Source: Limnohabitans radicicola
Lineage (GTDB): Bacteria > Pseudomonadota > Gammaproteobacteria > Burkholderiales > Burkholderiaceae_C
Length of the DNA stretch: 64,000 bases
Direction of reading: 5' to 3'
Assembly (NCBI RefSeq): GCF_014837235.1
Contig: NZ_JACYFT010000002.1
Coordinates: 434,001 to 498,000, forward strand
Part shown: piece after piece, positions 1 through 11,527 of the stretch
How positions within the stretch are numbered: the first letter of the stretch is position 1
Layout: every line of letters starts with the position of its first letter
The notes under the pieces: model-generated
Databases searched by the model: none
Seen by the model: only the letters and a program-made list of their open reading frames with translations
Told to the model about the DNA's origin: nothing
Made by a program: the position numbers and the translations under genes

Positions 1-1073
1 TGACCCGTGCCCAACGGGCATCGCTGGGTGTGGTCATCAGTGCCAGCCACAACCCCTTTCAGGACAACGGCATCAAGTTTTTCAGCGCGCAAGGCACCAA
101 GCTGTCGGACGACTGGGAACTGGCCGTGGAGTCGGCGCTGGACGAAGCGCCGGTCTGGGTCGATTCTGCGTCGCTCGGCAAAACCCGCCGACTGGAAGAC
201 GCTGCAGGACGGTACATCGAGTTTTGCAAAAGCACGTTTTCCACCGATCTGTCGCTGCGCGGCCTCAAGATCGTGGTGGATGCTGCGCACGGTGCGGCCT
301 ACCAGATCGCCCCTAAAGTCTTTCATGAGCTGGGGGCCGATGTCATCACGCTGGGTTGTGCCCCCGATGGTCTGAACATCAACCGCGATGTGGGTGCCAC
401 GCACCCTCAGGCGCTGGTCGATGCCGTGAAGGCGAACCGGGCAGATTACGGTGTAGCACTGGACGGTGATGCCGACCGCCTGCAACTGGTGGATGCCTCT
501 GGGCGGCTTTTCAACGGCGACGAACTGTTGTACCTGATGGTTGCTGACCGCCTGGCGCGCGACCAGGTGGTGCCGGGCGCGGTGGGCACCTTGATGACCA
601 ACATGGCCGTGGAAGTCGCCCTCAAGCGCCGAGGCGTGGAGTTTGTCCGGGCCAAGGTGGGGGACCGCTATGTGCTCGAAGTGTTGGCCGAAAAAGGCTG
701 GCTGCTCGGTGGTGAGGGTTCGGGCCATTTGCTGGTGCTCGACAAGCACACCACTGGCGATGGCTTGGTCAGCGCCTTGCAGGTGCTCCAAGCTTGTGTG
801 GGCAGCGGCCGCACCATGGCCGAACTGCTGCAAGGGGTCGAGTTGTTCCCGCAGACCCTGATCAATGTGCGTCTGAAGCCCGGTTTCGAGTGGCAAACGC
901 ATGAACCCCTGCAGCAAGCGACCCAGGCGGCGCAGGCGCAATTGGGCGATGCGGGTCGGGTGCTGATCCGGGCCAGTGGCACCGAGCCTTTGGTGCGGGT
1001 CATGGTGGAGGCGCGCGACCCGGAAGTTGCCCGCAGCACCGCTGAGCGCATTGCAGCGAGCTTGGCCGCTTGA
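1..1073 (+). CDS. glmM: Phosphoglucosamine mutase, 5' end cut off by the window
   Basis: Interconverts glucosamine-6-phosphate and glucosamine-1-phosphate in the cytoplasm, the step feeding UDP-GlcNAc, peptidoglycan and LPS synthesis. The frame is open from base 3 and holds the catalytic phosphoserine loop SASHNP (Ser codon at 45-47), the metal-binding loop DGDADR (462-479) and the C-terminal phosphate-binding segment [14 protein letters not shown]. About 356 residues are present; the family is near 445, so roughly 90-100 N-terminal residues lie outside the window. It converges on ppsR with only 4 bases between them. The motifs separate GlmM from other phosphohexomutases well, so the call is firm. 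Confidence 0.95.
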   Translation, partial: TRAQRASLGVVISASHNPFQDNGIKFFSAQGTKLSDDWELAVESALDEAPVWVDSASLGKTRRLEDAAGRYIEFCKSTFSTDLSLRGLKIVVDAAHGAAYQIAPKVFHELGADVITLGCAPDGLNINRDVGATHPQALVDAVKANRADYGVALDGDADRLQLVDASGRLFNGDELLYLMVADRLARDQVVPGAVGTLMTNMAVEVALKRRGVEFVRAKVGDRYVLEVLAEKGWLLGGEGSGHLLVLDKHTTGDGLVSALQVLQACVGSGRTMAELLQGVELFPQTLINVRLKPGFEWQTHEPLQQATQAAQAQLGDAGRVLIRASGTEPLVRVMVEARDPEVARSTAERIAASLAA

Positions 1074-1077
1074 GTTT

Positions 1078-1899
1078 TCAATAAATCAGGCGCTCTGGCC
1101 GGATCTCCTGCAGGATGGTGGTGGCGATTTCCTCGATTGACTTGGTGGTCGTGGACAGCCACCGTATGCCGGAGCGGCGCATCATGGCCTCGGCCTCGGC
1201 CACCTCCATGCGGCAGTTGTCCAGACTGGCATAGCGGGAGTTGGGACGCCTCTCCGAACGGATTTCAGAGAGGCGCTCGGGCAGGATGGTCAGGCCAAAA
1301 ATTTTCTTGCGGTAAGGCATCAGCGCCGGGGGCAGCTGGCGACGCTCGAAGTCTTCGGGGATCAGAGGGTAGTTGGCCGCTTTGAGGCCGTGCTGCATGG
1401 CCAGGTACAGGCTGGTGGGGGTCTTGCCGCTGCGGCTCACACCCACAAGGATCACGTCCGAGCCTTCCAGATCGCGGTGCGATTGCCCATCATCGTGGGC
1501 CAACGAGAAGTTGATGGCCTCGATCCGGTCGTGGTACTCCTTGCTTTTGCTCACATCCGAAAAGCGCCCCACACGGTGGTGGGACTTCGATCCGAGTTCT
1601 TCTTCCAGCGGGTTCACGAAGGTGCCAAACATGTCCAGCAGCATGCCCTGGCAGTGTTCCTGCAGGACTTTGAGGACTTCCATGTTCACCAGGGTCGAGA
1701 ACACGATGGGTTTGCTGCCTTCGGTTTCGCCTGTGTGGTTGATTTGCCGCACCGCCTGGTGGGCCTTGTCGATCGTGTCGACAAAAGGCAGCCGGACGTG
1801 GCGCGTTTTCAGGTCGAATTGGGCCAGGATGGCGTTGCCAAAGGTTTCGGCGGTGATGCCGGTCCCGTCTGAGACAAAAAACACGGTGCGTTGGGGCAT
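1078..1899 (-). CDS. ppsR: PEP synthase regulatory protein (bifunctional kinase/pyrophosphorylase, DUF299)
   Basis: A 273-residue member of the family that inactivates PEP synthase by ADP-dependent phosphorylation and reactivates it by phosphate-dependent dephosphorylation. Visible marks are the N-terminal [14 protein letters not shown] segment and the P-loop-like [15 protein letters not shown] in the middle. I chose the ATG at 1897-1899 (MPQRT); an in-frame TTG at 1917 would add six residues. It is divergent from ppsA, its expected target, across a 142-bp intergenic region, which supports the function strongly. Confidence 0.93.
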   Translation of the reverse strand: MPQRTVFFVSDGTGITAETFGNAILAQFDLKTRHVRLPFVDTIDKAHQAVRQINHTGETEGSKPIVFSTLVNMEVLKVLQEHCQGMLLDMFGTFVNPLEEELGSKSHHRVGRFSDVSKSKEYHDRIEAINFSLAHDDGQSHRDLEGSDVILVGVSRSGKTPTSLYLAMQHGLKAANYPLIPEDFERRQLPPALMPYRKKIFGLTILPERLSEIRSERRPNSRYASLDNCRMEVAEAEAMMRRSGIRWLSTTTKSIEEIATTILQEIRPERLIY

Positions 1900-2041
1900 G
1901 GCTGCAAAAAATATCAAGGATTCGGGAGGGTTTGCACCCCTACAATGGAATCATTATCCATCGCTTGCGTGAGCCCACCTTCAACAAATACAAAGGGATT
2001 GCGCCTGGCCTGGAACCTGGTTTTTAACTTTGGAGCTTCCC

Positions 2042-4444
<2,403 letters not shown>

Positions 4445-4460
4445 AGCCTGAAGGCAGGAC

Positions 4461-6584
4461 ATGGGCATGGGTCAGCGATCCGACTCGGGCATACCCCGCT
4501 CGTACCGCTGGCGTTTGCACCGCAATGTCCTGCTGTTCATCGCCTTGTTCCTCTGCCTGTTGGGTGCCATGGCCTGGGCGGAGCATTCGGGCCTGTCACG
4601 CAATCTGATTGGCCCGATCTTTCTCTTCTCCACGGTGATGATTTACGCCCTGATCGGCATTTCAGGACGCACCACCGATCCCGACGAGTACTTTGTGGCC
4701 GGTCGCCGGGTGCCTGCCATGTACAACGGCATGGCCACCGCCGCCGACTGGATGAGTGCGGCTTCCTTCATCAGCCTGGCGGGCGCCCTTTACCTGCAGG
4801 GTTTTTCTGGCACCGGTAACCAGCCGGGCGGTCTGGCCTACGTCATGGGCTGGACGGGTGGGTTCTGTCTGGTGGCCTTGCTGATTGCACCTTCGCTGCG
4901 GGCCATGCAGCTCTACACCCTGCCGGACTTTTTTCATGTGCGTTACGGCGGGCGCTGGCCCCGTTTGCTGGCCGCCTGGGCGGCCATTTTGTGCTCTTTC
5001 ACTTATGTGGTGGCACAGATTTACGGCATTGGCCTCATTGCATCCCGCCTGACAGGCGTGCAGTTCGAAATCGGCATCCTGCTGGGTTTGGGCGGGGTTT
5101 TGCTGTGCTCATTTTTGGGCGGTATGCGCGCCATCACCTGGACCCAGGTGGCCCAATACATCGTGCTGCTCTTCGCGTTTTTGATCCCGGTGTCATGGCT
5201 GGCCTACAAACAATTGGGCACCCCTTTTGCCCCCTTGGCCTACGGTTCGCAACTGGCCCGCATCGAGGCGCTGGAAACCCGGCTCATGAACGATCCGGCC
5301 GAGCTGGAGGTGCGCCAGGCGCACCTTGAACGTGCCGAGATGTATCGGACACGGCTGCTGGACGTCGAACAGTCCTTGTTGGACCTGCGCGCGCAGCTGG
5401 AGCAGCGCGTTCGCACGCTGAAGGCGCAGGGCGCTGACTTTGCGTCGATTGCTCAGGCGCGCCGTGAGCTGCTGGCGATGCCCCCCAATGCCGCTGTGGC
5501 TCGCGAGCAATGGCAGCGTGCCCAGGCGGACAACCTGGAGCGGTCCAAACCGCTGGGAGGCATGGTTCCTCATGCCCGCGAGTTCCGTGGCGACCCGGCG
5601 GGGGCGGCCGCTGACCGCCAGTTGTTTGAAACGTCCCAGCTGAACTTTCTGGCGCTGGTGTTTTGCCTCATGGTCGGCACCGCGGGCTTGCCCCACTTGC
5701 TGACCCGTTACTACACCACCCCTTCGGTGGCCGAGGCGCGCACTTCGGTGGCCTGGTCCTTGTTTTTCATTGCGCTGCTGTACCTGAGTGCGCCTGCACT
5801 GGCGGTGCTGGTCAAGTTTGAGCTCATGAACAGCTTGGTGGGCAGCAGTTTTGAGCAACTGCCCAGCTGGATCGCGCAGTGGGCCCGTATCGATCCGGCC
5901 CTGGTGGAGGTGGCCGACATCAATGGCGACCGGATTTTGCAGTGGGGTGAACTCAAGCTGGGGGCTGACATCATCATGCTGGCCACGCCCGAGCTGGGGG
6001 GCATGCCGTTTGTGGTGTCGGGTTTGGTGGCTGCGGGCGGATTGGCGGCGGCCCTGTCGACCGCTGACGGTTTGCTCTTGACCATCAGCAATGCGCTGGT
6101 GCATGACATGGGGTCCAGTCGTCAATACACGCCCAGGTCGGCAGAAGGGCGGGTCATTCTGTCCAAATTCGCCCTTTTGGCGGTCGCGATGCTGGCCGCA
6201 TTTGTGGCGGCCCTCAAGCCAGCCCAGATCCTGTCGCTGGTTTCGGCCTCTTTTTCCTTGGCGGCTGCAGCCTTTTTCCCGGCCATGGTGTTGGGGCTGC
6301 GTTCAGCCCGCATCGGGCGTTCGGCGGCGGTGGCCGGCATGTTGGCGGGGTGGGGGTTGACGACTTACTACATGGTGGTCAATGGGGCCGCTTTCCGTCA
6401 ATTTTGGGGTTTGGCTCCGGATTCTGGCCTCTGGTTCGGTATCCAGCCCCTGTCTTCGGGGGTGTTTGGTGTGCCTGCCGGCTTTGTCACGATCTGGCTG
6501 TGGTCGTGGCTGTGGCCTGAAAAACCATCGCCCGTGCTCGGGTCATCAGCAGACCGATCCTCGTCCCACTATCCAGGCCTCTGA
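4461..6584 (+). CDS. Sodium/solute symporter, VC_2705-like, with a long hydrophilic insert
   Basis: A 707-residue inner-membrane protein of the SSS family, related to acetate permeases. The N-terminal half has the typical TDPDEYFVAGRRVPA segment and several hydrophobic helices. Residues about 265-365 form a hydrophilic, Leu/Glu/Arg-rich stretch that looks coiled-coil. Membrane segments resume at TSQLNFLALVFCLMVG. Near residues 486-497 the sequence DINGDRILQWGE fits an EF-hand-type calcium loop (Asp1, Asn3, Asp5, Glu12). It starts 16 bases after ppsA. Substrate is unknown; a small organic acid is my inference from the family and from the gluconeogenic neighbour. Confidence 0.85.
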   Translation: MGMGQRSDSGIPRSYRWRLHRNVLLFIALFLCLLGAMAWAEHSGLSRNLIGPIFLFSTVMIYALIGISGRTTDPDEYFVAGRRVPAMYNGMATAADWMSAASFISLAGALYLQGFSGTGNQPGGLAYVMGWTGGFCLVALLIAPSLRAMQLYTLPDFFHVRYGGRWPRLLAAWAAILCSFTYVVAQIYGIGLIASRLTGVQFEIGILLGLGGVLLCSFLGGMRAITWTQVAQYIVLLFAFLIPVSWLAYKQLGTPFAPLAYGSQLARIEALETRLMNDPAELEVRQAHLERAEMYRTRLLDVEQSLLDLRAQLEQRVRTLKAQGADFASIAQARRELLAMPPNAAVAREQWQRAQADNLERSKPLGGMVPHAREFRGDPAGAAADRQLFETSQLNFLALVFCLMVGTAGLPHLLTRYYTTPSVAEARTSVAWSLFFIALLYLSAPALAVLVKFELMNSLVGSSFEQLPSWIAQWARIDPALVEVADINGDRILQWGELKLGADIIMLATPELGGMPFVVSGLVAAGGLAAALSTADGLLLTISNALVHDMGSSRQYTPRSAEGRVILSKFALLAVAMLAAFVAALKPAQILSLVSASFSLAAAAFFPAMVLGLRSARIGRSAAVAGMLAGWGLTTYYMVVNGAAFRQFWGLAPDSGLWFGIQPLSSGVFGVPAGFVTIWLWSWLWPEKPSPVLGSSADRSSSHYPGL

Positions 6585-6593
6585 ATCCCGGGC

Positions 6594-6599
6594 TATAAT
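6594..6599 (+). promoter_or_regulatory. Candidate -10 element of the rpsF operon
   Basis: A perfect TATAAT lies 81 bases before the rpsF start codon, just after the symporter stop. No good -35 hexamer is visible at 17 bp spacing. The predicted start near 6606 would give a leader of about 75 nt that contains the hairpin at 6615-6645. Confidence 0.55.
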
Positions 6600-6614
6600 C
6601 TCAGGCTTCGCCTT

Positions 6615-6645
6615 GCTGCACCCCTTTTTAGACGCTGGGGGCAGC
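6615..6645 (+). promoter_or_regulatory. Leader stem-loop upstream of rpsF
   Basis: GCTGC (6615-6619) pairs with GCAGC (6641-6645), and CCCC (6621-6624) with GGGG (6637-6640). One bulged A lies between the two helices and the loop has 12 nt. Many bacterial rpsF leaders carry an S6:S18-binding hairpin used for feedback control; whether this one is that motif cannot be decided by eye. Confidence 0.45.
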
Positions 6646-6679
6646 TTCCAATCTTTTGGTTCATCCACAAGGAGTTTCA

Positions 6680-7045
6680 ATGCGTCATTACGAAATCATT
6701 TTGCTGATCCACCCGGATCAAAGCGAACAAGTTCCAGCCATGCTGGAGCGCTACAAGGGCATGATCACCACCGGTGGTGGCAAGATCCACCGCGTGGAAG
6801 ACTGGGGCCGCCGTCAACTGGCGTACCAGATCAACAAGCTGGCCAAAGCCCATTACCTGTGCGTCAACATCGAAGCCGACCAGGCCGTGATGGCTGAACT
6901 CGAGCACGCCTTCAAGTTCAACGACGCCGTTCTGCGTCATTTGACCGTGCAAAAGAAAAAGGCCGACACCGCTCCTTCCTCGATGATGAAAACCGTCGAG
7001 CGCGAAGAAGCCCGTAAAGCCCAACAAGCCGAATTCGCTTCTTGA
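6680..7045 (+). CDS. rpsF: 30S ribosomal protein bS6
   Basis: A 121-residue small-subunit protein that binds 16S rRNA together with bS18. The start [19 protein letters not shown] and the inner [12 protein letters not shown] motif are typical. The ATG at 6680 follows a strong AAGGAG (6669-6674); an in-frame start at 6656 would add eight residues but has no ribosome-binding site. It is first in the conserved rpsF-priB-rpsR-rplI operon. The alanine- and charge-rich tail (after about residue 95) is the usual variable part. Confidence 0.97.
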   Translation: MRHYEIILLIHPDQSEQVPAMLERYKGMITTGGGKIHRVEDWGRRQLAYQINKLAKAHYLCVNIEADQAVMAELEHAFKFNDAVLRHLTVQKKKADTAPSSMMKTVEREEARKAQQAEFAS

Positions 7046-7061
7046 TGCTTTTTGACGGAGA

Positions 7062-7349
7062 GTGAACCGCACCACATTGACCGCCTGTATCGCCGAGCTT
7101 GCCGCTTTGCGTTACACACCTGCAGGCTTACCCGCTCTTGATTTGATGCTTGAGCATGCTTCCGAGCAATCGGAAGTCGGGCAAAACCGCAAGGTGCAGT
7201 TGAAGATTCGCGCATTGGCTCTGGGTTCCCAGGCCGAGCGACTGATCCAACAACCGGTGGGCAGTGTCTGGCAGTTCCAGGGCTTTTTGGCCACACCCCG
7301 TCAAGGAAAAAGTGTCGTGTTGCACATTCAAGAGTTTCAGCAAGATTAA
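7062..7349 (+). CDS. priB: Primosomal replication protein N (PriB)
   Basis: A 95-residue OB-fold single-stranded-DNA-binding protein that joins PriA and DnaT at stalled forks for restart. The sequence fits the PriB/SSB-like fold (QLKIRALALGSQAERL, VGSVWQFQGFLATPR). It starts at GTG 7062 after ACGGAG. Its place between rpsF and rpsR is the conserved betaproteobacterial and gammaproteobacterial position and supports the call more than the weakly conserved sequence does. Confidence 0.9.
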   Translation: MNRTTLTACIAELAALRYTPAGLPALDLMLEHASEQSEVGQNRKVQLKIRALALGSQAERLIQQPVGSVWQFQGFLATPRQGKSVVLHIQEFQQD

Positions 7350-7364
7350 TTTCAGGAGGCCCAC

Positions 7365-7646
7365 ATGGCCACGTTCAAAAAATTCAACAAAGACAAGCGC
7401 CCAAAGCGCAACACCCAGTCGCTGCTGTTCAAGCGCAAGCGTTTTTGCCGTTTCACCGTGACCGGTGTCGAAGAAATCGACTACAAAGATGTGGACACCC
7501 TGCGTGACTTCATCGCCGAGAACGGCAAGATCATCCCCGCACGCCTGACCGGCACACGCGCCATTTACCAGCGTCAGCTCAACACCGCCATCAAGCGTGC
7601 CCGCTTCCTGGCCATGTTGCCTTACAGCGACCAACACAAAGTCTAA
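7365..7646 (+). CDS. rpsR: 30S ribosomal protein bS18
   Basis: A 93-residue basic protein of the small-subunit platform that pairs with bS6. Typical segments are [17 protein letters not shown] and [20 protein letters not shown]. The ATG follows AGGAGG (7354-7359). It is 15 bases after priB and 11 before rplI, within the same transcription unit. Confidence 0.97.
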   Translation: MATFKKFNKDKRPKRNTQSLLFKRKRFCRFTVTGVEEIDYKDVDTLRDFIAENGKIIPARLTGTRAIYQRQLNTAIKRARFLAMLPYSDQHKV

Positions 7647-7657
7647 GGAGTCCAACC

Positions 7658-8110
7658 ATGCAAATCATTCTGCTCGAAAAGGTTGTGAACCTGGGTAACC
7701 TGGGCGAGATCGTCAAGGTCAAGGACGGTTACGCACGTAACTTCCTGATCCCGACTGGTCTGGCACGTCGCGCCACCGAAGCCAACAAGGCCGAATTCGA
7801 AGCTCGCCGCGCTGAGCTCGAAAAAGCTGCAGCAGCCAAGCTGGCTGAAGCCCAAGCCCAAGGCGAGAAGCTGGCTGGCTTGACCATCAAGCTGACCCAA
7901 AAGGCTGGCGTTGACGGCCGCTTGTTCGGTTCCGTGACCAACCATGACATCGCCGAAGAGCTGAACAAGCAAGGCTATGCCGTGATCAAGTCGCAAATCC
8001 GCATGCCCAACGGTCCCATCAAGACCGTGAGCGATTCTGCTGTGTCGGTGGCTTTGCACACGGACGTGGTGGTGGATGTGAACGTGTCTGTTTACGGCGA
8101 AACTGCCTGA
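7658..8110 (+). CDS. rplI: 50S ribosomal protein bL9
   Basis: A 150-residue protein with the N-terminal domain [19 protein letters not shown] and the [13 protein letters not shown] signature, a long central helix rich in Ala/Glu/Lys, and a C-terminal domain. It is the last gene of the S6 operon and is followed 21 bases later by a strong terminator. The ATG follows AAGGAG (7646-7651). Confidence 0.97.
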   Translation: MQIILLEKVVNLGNLGEIVKVKDGYARNFLIPTGLARRATEANKAEFEARRAELEKAAAAKLAEAQAQGEKLAGLTIKLTQKAGVDGRLFGSVTNHDIAEELNKQGYAVIKSQIRMPNGPIKTVSDSAVSVALHTDVVVDVNVSVYGETA

Positions 8111-8131
8111 TCGATCACCACTTCGATCCAG

Positions 8132-8163
8132 GCCGCCAGTTCTTCGGAGCTGGCGGCTTTTTC
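8132..8163 (+). terminator. Rho-independent terminator of the rpsF operon
   Basis: GCCGCCAG (8132-8139) pairs with CTGGCGGC (8150-8157). The stem is extended inward by three pairs (one G-U) closed by a UUCG tetraloop (8143-8146). A T-rich run starts at 8158. Confidence 0.92.
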
Positions 8164-8219
8164 TTTGGTGACGCGCTTTGTGCTGACTTATCCCTCGTCA
8201 TCCACCCTTTACACAGAGC

Positions 8220-8228
8220 TTATCCACA
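8220..8228 (+). promoter_or_regulatory. Perfect DnaA box upstream of dnaB
   Basis: TTATCCACA, identical to the strong E. coli R-box, lies 60 bases before the dnaB start. A looser match, TTATCCCTC, is at 8188-8196. Position suggests DnaA binding in the dnaB promoter region; there is no cluster of boxes, so this is not an origin. Confidence 0.6.
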
Positions 8229-8287
8229 GGCTTGTCCCGTGACGTGTCGTTCCCTGCCGATTAACATCGGGTTTTGATCGTTTTTTC

Positions 8288-9715
8288 ATGCCAGCCGACT
8301 TTTCTCCTCCCTACGATCTGCCGATCGAATTCTCTTCAGACAGCCAGGTCGCCCAACTGAGGGTGCCGCCGCACTCCATCGAGGCCGAGTCCAGTGTGCT
8401 GGGTGGTTTGCTGCTGGACAACGGGGCCTGGGACCGCGTGGGCGATTTGCTGGCTGACAAGGATTTCTACCGCCACGAGCACCAGCTCATCTATGCGGCC
8501 ATCGGGGCATTGATCAACGCGTCCAAGCCGGCCGATGTGATCACGGTGTTCGAACACGTTCAAAACCAGGGCCATGGCGAGGACACGGGGGGGCTGGCCT
8601 ACCTGAACTCGCTGGCCCAGTACGTCCCGAGTGCGAGCAACATCCGCCGCTACGCCGAGATCGTGCGCGAGCGCTCCATCTTGCGCAAATTGGTGTCGGC
8701 CAGCGACGAGATCGCCACCCAGGCTTTCAACCCCAAGGGCAAGCAGATCGACCGCATCCTGGACGAGGCCGAGCAGAAGATTTTCAACATCGGCGAAGAA
8801 GGCTCGCGCATGAAGCAGGGTTTCCAGTCGATGGACTCGCTGGTGGTCGAGCTGCTGGACCGCGTGCAGGAGATGGCCGACAACCCCAACGACATCACCG
8901 GGGTGCCTACTGGCTTCATTGACCTTGACCGCATGACTTCGGGCCTGCAGCCAGGCGACATGGTGGTGCTGGCCGCGCGTCCTTCGATGGGCAAAACCGC
9001 ATTTGCCATCAACATTGCCGAACACGTGGCCCTCAACGAGGGCCTGCCCGTGGCGGTGTTCTCGATGGAAATGGGGGCTTCGCAGCTGGCGGTTCGCGTG
9101 GTGGGTTCCATCGGACGCATCGACCAGGGCCATTTGCGCACGGGCAAGCTCAGCGACGAAGAGTGGCCACGCTTGACCGAAGCCATCGAGCGCTTGCGCA
9201 CGGTGTCATTGCACATCGACGAAACACCGGGTCTGACCCCCAGCGAGCTGCGCGCCAACGCCCGGCGTCTGGCGCGCCAGTGTGGCAAGTTGGGTTTGAT
9301 CGTGGTCGACTACCTGCAGCTCATGAGCGGTTCGTCGGGCTCGGGGGGTGACAACCGAGCCACCGAGCTGGGTGAAATCTCGCGGGGGTTGAAGATGCTG
9401 GCCAAGGAGCTGCAGTGCCCCGTGATTGCCCTGTCCCAGCTCAACCGCAGCGTCGAGCAGCGCACCGACAAGCGGCCCATGATGAGTGACCTGCGCGAAT
9501 CCGGCGCCATTGAGCAGGATGCGGACATCATCATGTTCATCTACCGCGACGACTACTACAACAAGGACTCCAAAGACCCTGGTGTGGCCGAAATCATCAT
9601 TGGCAAGCAGCGTAACGGCCCGACGGGCACGGTGCGTCTGGCGTTCCTGAAACCGCTGACGCGGTTCGAGAGTCTCGCCCCCGGTTATGGCGGCGGCGGA
9701 GGCGACGACTACTGA
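8288..9715 (+). CDS. dnaB: Replicative DNA helicase DnaB
   Basis: A 475-residue RecA-type hexameric helicase that moves 5'-3' on the lagging strand. The N-terminal domain begins at RVPPHSIEAESSVLGGLLLD. The C-terminal ATPase has Walker A ARPSMGKTAFA (about residues 230-238), Walker B LIVVDYLQLM and the ESGAIEQDADIIMFIYRDDYY segment. It ends in a short Gly/Asp-rich tail. It follows the S6 operon, a common synteny, but is separated by a strong terminator and so probably has its own promoter. It converges on the phoH-type gene with 6 bases between. Confidence 0.97.
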   Translation: MPADFSPPYDLPIEFSSDSQVAQLRVPPHSIEAESSVLGGLLLDNGAWDRVGDLLADKDFYRHEHQLIYAAIGALINASKPADVITVFEHVQNQGHGEDTGGLAYLNSLAQYVPSASNIRRYAEIVRERSILRKLVSASDEIATQAFNPKGKQIDRILDEAEQKIFNIGEEGSRMKQGFQSMDSLVVELLDRVQEMADNPNDITGVPTGFIDLDRMTSGLQPGDMVVLAARPSMGKTAFAINIAEHVALNEGLPVAVFSMEMGASQLAVRVVGSIGRIDQGHLRTGKLSDEEWPRLTEAIERLRTVSLHIDETPGLTPSELRANARRLARQCGKLGLIVVDYLQLMSGSSGSGGDNRATELGEISRGLKMLAKELQCPVIALSQLNRSVEQRTDKRPMMSDLRESGAIEQDADIIMFIYRDDYYNKDSKDPGVAEIIIGKQRNGPTGTVRLAFLKPLTRFESLAPGYGGGGGDDY

Positions 9716-9721
9716 GCAGCC

Positions 9722-11368
9722 TCAGAGCACGTCACTGGCAAAGTCGGCCAGGCGCGAGCGCTCGCCGCGTGCCAGCGTGATGTGCCCCCCGTGTGCCCAG
9801 CCCTTGAAACGGTCCACGGCGTATGTCAATCCCGAAGACCCTTCGGTCAAGTAGGGGGTGTCGATCTGAGCCAGGTTGCCCATGCAGATGATCTTGGTGC
9901 CCGGGCCGGCACGCGTGATCAGGGTCTTCATCTGCTTGGGTGTCAGGTTTTGCGCCTCATCGATGATGACGTACTTGTTCATGAAGGTGCGCCCGCGCAT
10001 GAAGTTCATGCTCTTGATCTTGATGCGGCTCTTGATGAGTTCGTTGGTGGCAGCGCGCCCCCATTCGCCTGCATTGCCACCATCGCCCTTGGCCAGGAAC
10101 TCCAGGTTGTCGTCCAGGGCGCCCATCCAGGGGCCCATTTTTTCCTCTTCGGTGCCGGGCAAGAAGCCGATGTCTTCGCCCACGCTCACCGTGGCACGGG
10201 TCATGATGATTTCAGTGTAGCGGCGGTCGTCCAGCACCTGCGTCAGGCCGGCGGCCAGGGCCATCAGGGTCTTGCCCGTGCCCGCCGTGCCAGCCAGGGT
10301 CACGAAGTCGATGTCCGGGTCGGTCAACAGGTTCATGGCGAAGTTCTGCTCACGGTTGCGGGTGACCACGCCCCAGACGGCGTTTTTCTGGTGATTGAAG
10401 TCCTTGAGGGTGCGCAGCACCGCCGTCTTGCCACGGATTTCGGTCACACGGGCATAGAGGCTGGGCTCGCCCGGAGCCTCGAAATACACAAACTGGTTGA
10501 TGAGCAGCGTGGGCACGATCGGGCCGCTGATGCGGTAGAAAGTGTGTGGGCCTTGCTGCCAGCTCTCGACGGTCTTGCCGTGCTTGATCCAGAAATCGGA
10601 GGGCAGGGCCAGTGCACCCGAAAAGAGCAGGTCACCGTCTTCCAGCGTTTTGTCGTTTTGGTAGTCCTCGGCCTGCAGGCCCAGGGCACGTGCCTTGACG
10701 CGCATGTTGATGTCCTTGGACACCAGCACCACCTCGCGTGGCTTGTGCATTTGCTCCAGGGCGCGCACCACGCCCAGGATCTGGTTGTCGGCTTTGCCCG
10801 GGGGCAGTGCCAAGGGCAAGCTCAGGTCCAGTGCTTGGGTCTGAAAGAACAGTTTGCCCTGTGCATCGCTGTAACCTGTGGTGTTCAGTGGCAAGCCTTG
10901 GGTCATGTCAAAGCCCTGCGCCGCGGCCAGTGCGTCCAGCGAGCGGCTGGTCTGGCGTGCGTTACGGGCCACTTCGGTCATGCCTTTCTTGTGACCGTCG
11001 AGTTCTTCGAGCACGATCATGGGCAGGAAGACATCGTGTTCCTCAAAGCGGAACAAACTCATCGGATCGTGCATCAGCACGTTGGTGTCGAGCACAAAAA
11101 GCTTGGTCGGGCCATTGTGACGTTTCTTGCCGGCGGCCTTTTTGGGCGAGGCGGGTACGGCGAGTGCAATTGTTTCGGCCGTTGGCTTGCTGGCTGTGGC
11201 CACGTTTGCATCTTCTTGGCGTGCGCGGCTCTTGCCCATGACTTTGCGCGTCGGATTGGTGGCCGATGTGTTGTTGCTAGTCGCTTCGTCCGGCAGCGCA
11301 GCGGCTTGCTCAAAAGCTTTTGGGGCCAATCGGCTGGCGCGCTGGGTGGGGGCAGGTGGCAATGGCAT
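9722..11368 (-). CDS. PIN domain plus PhoH-family ATPase (YlaK/PhoH2 type)
   Basis: A 548-residue fusion. The N-terminal 85 residues are basic and low in complexity, then comes a PIN nuclease-like domain (KLFVLDTNVLMHDP, with acidic VLEELDGHKKG). The C-terminal PhoH ATPase has Walker A LAGTAGTGKTLMA (near residue 360) and Walker B KYVIIDEAQNLTP. PIN-PhoH proteins have been linked to RNA helicase/nuclease activity; the cellular role here is inferred. The chosen ATG gives the whole low-complexity tail; a start near MGKSRARQ is possible. Despite the name there is no phosphate-regulation context. Confidence 0.9.
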   Translation of the reverse strand: MPLPPAPTQRASRLAPKAFEQAAALPDEATSNNTSATNPTRKVMGKSRARQEDANVATASKPTAETIALAVPASPKKAAGKKRHNGPTKLFVLDTNVLMHDPMSLFRFEEHDVFLPMIVLEELDGHKKGMTEVARNARQTSRSLDALAAAQGFDMTQGLPLNTTGYSDAQGKLFFQTQALDLSLPLALPPGKADNQILGVVRALEQMHKPREVVLVSKDINMRVKARALGLQAEDYQNDKTLEDGDLLFSGALALPSDFWIKHGKTVESWQQGPHTFYRISGPIVPTLLINQFVYFEAPGEPSLYARVTEIRGKTAVLRTLKDFNHQKNAVWGVVTRNREQNFAMNLLTDPDIDFVTLAGTAGTGKTLMALAAGLTQVLDDRRYTEIIMTRATVSVGEDIGFLPGTEEEKMGPWMGALDDNLEFLAKGDGGNAGEWGRAATNELIKSRIKIKSMNFMRGRTFMNKYVIIDEAQNLTPKQMKTLITRAGPGTKIICMGNLAQIDTPYLTEGSSGLTYAVDRFKGWAHGGHITLARGERSRLADFASDVL

Positions 11369-11406
11369 CGGAATGGGCCTCTTGGGGAAAGTTAAATCGC
11401 AGTTGG

Positions 11407-11439
11407 AAAAAGAAAAAGCCGCCTGGAGGCCAAGGCGGC
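11407..11439 (-). terminator. Terminator downstream of bcp
   Basis: Read on the minus strand, GCCGCCT pairs with AGGCGGC around an 8-nt loop (11418-11439) and is followed by TTTTTCTTTTT (11417 down to 11407). It lies between bcp and the phoH-type gene. Confidence 0.85.
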
Positions 11440-11527
11440 TTTGGGGATTGCTGGTGGGCAGAAAATCAACTGCATGAAATCATTATGCACGACCCACAAG
11501 TCGGCTCCATGACTTTGTCGCCCTGGC

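Noticed and set aside
1932..1946. TTGCAC and TACAAT as a promoter for ppsA
   Set aside because: The two hexamers are only 3 bases apart, so they cannot be a -35/-10 pair. The TACAAT may still be a -10, but no partner is visible.
9782..11395. A 537-codon plus-strand frame opposite the phoH-type gene
   Set aside because: Same artefact: composition is that of antisense sequence and no ribosome-binding site or motif is present.
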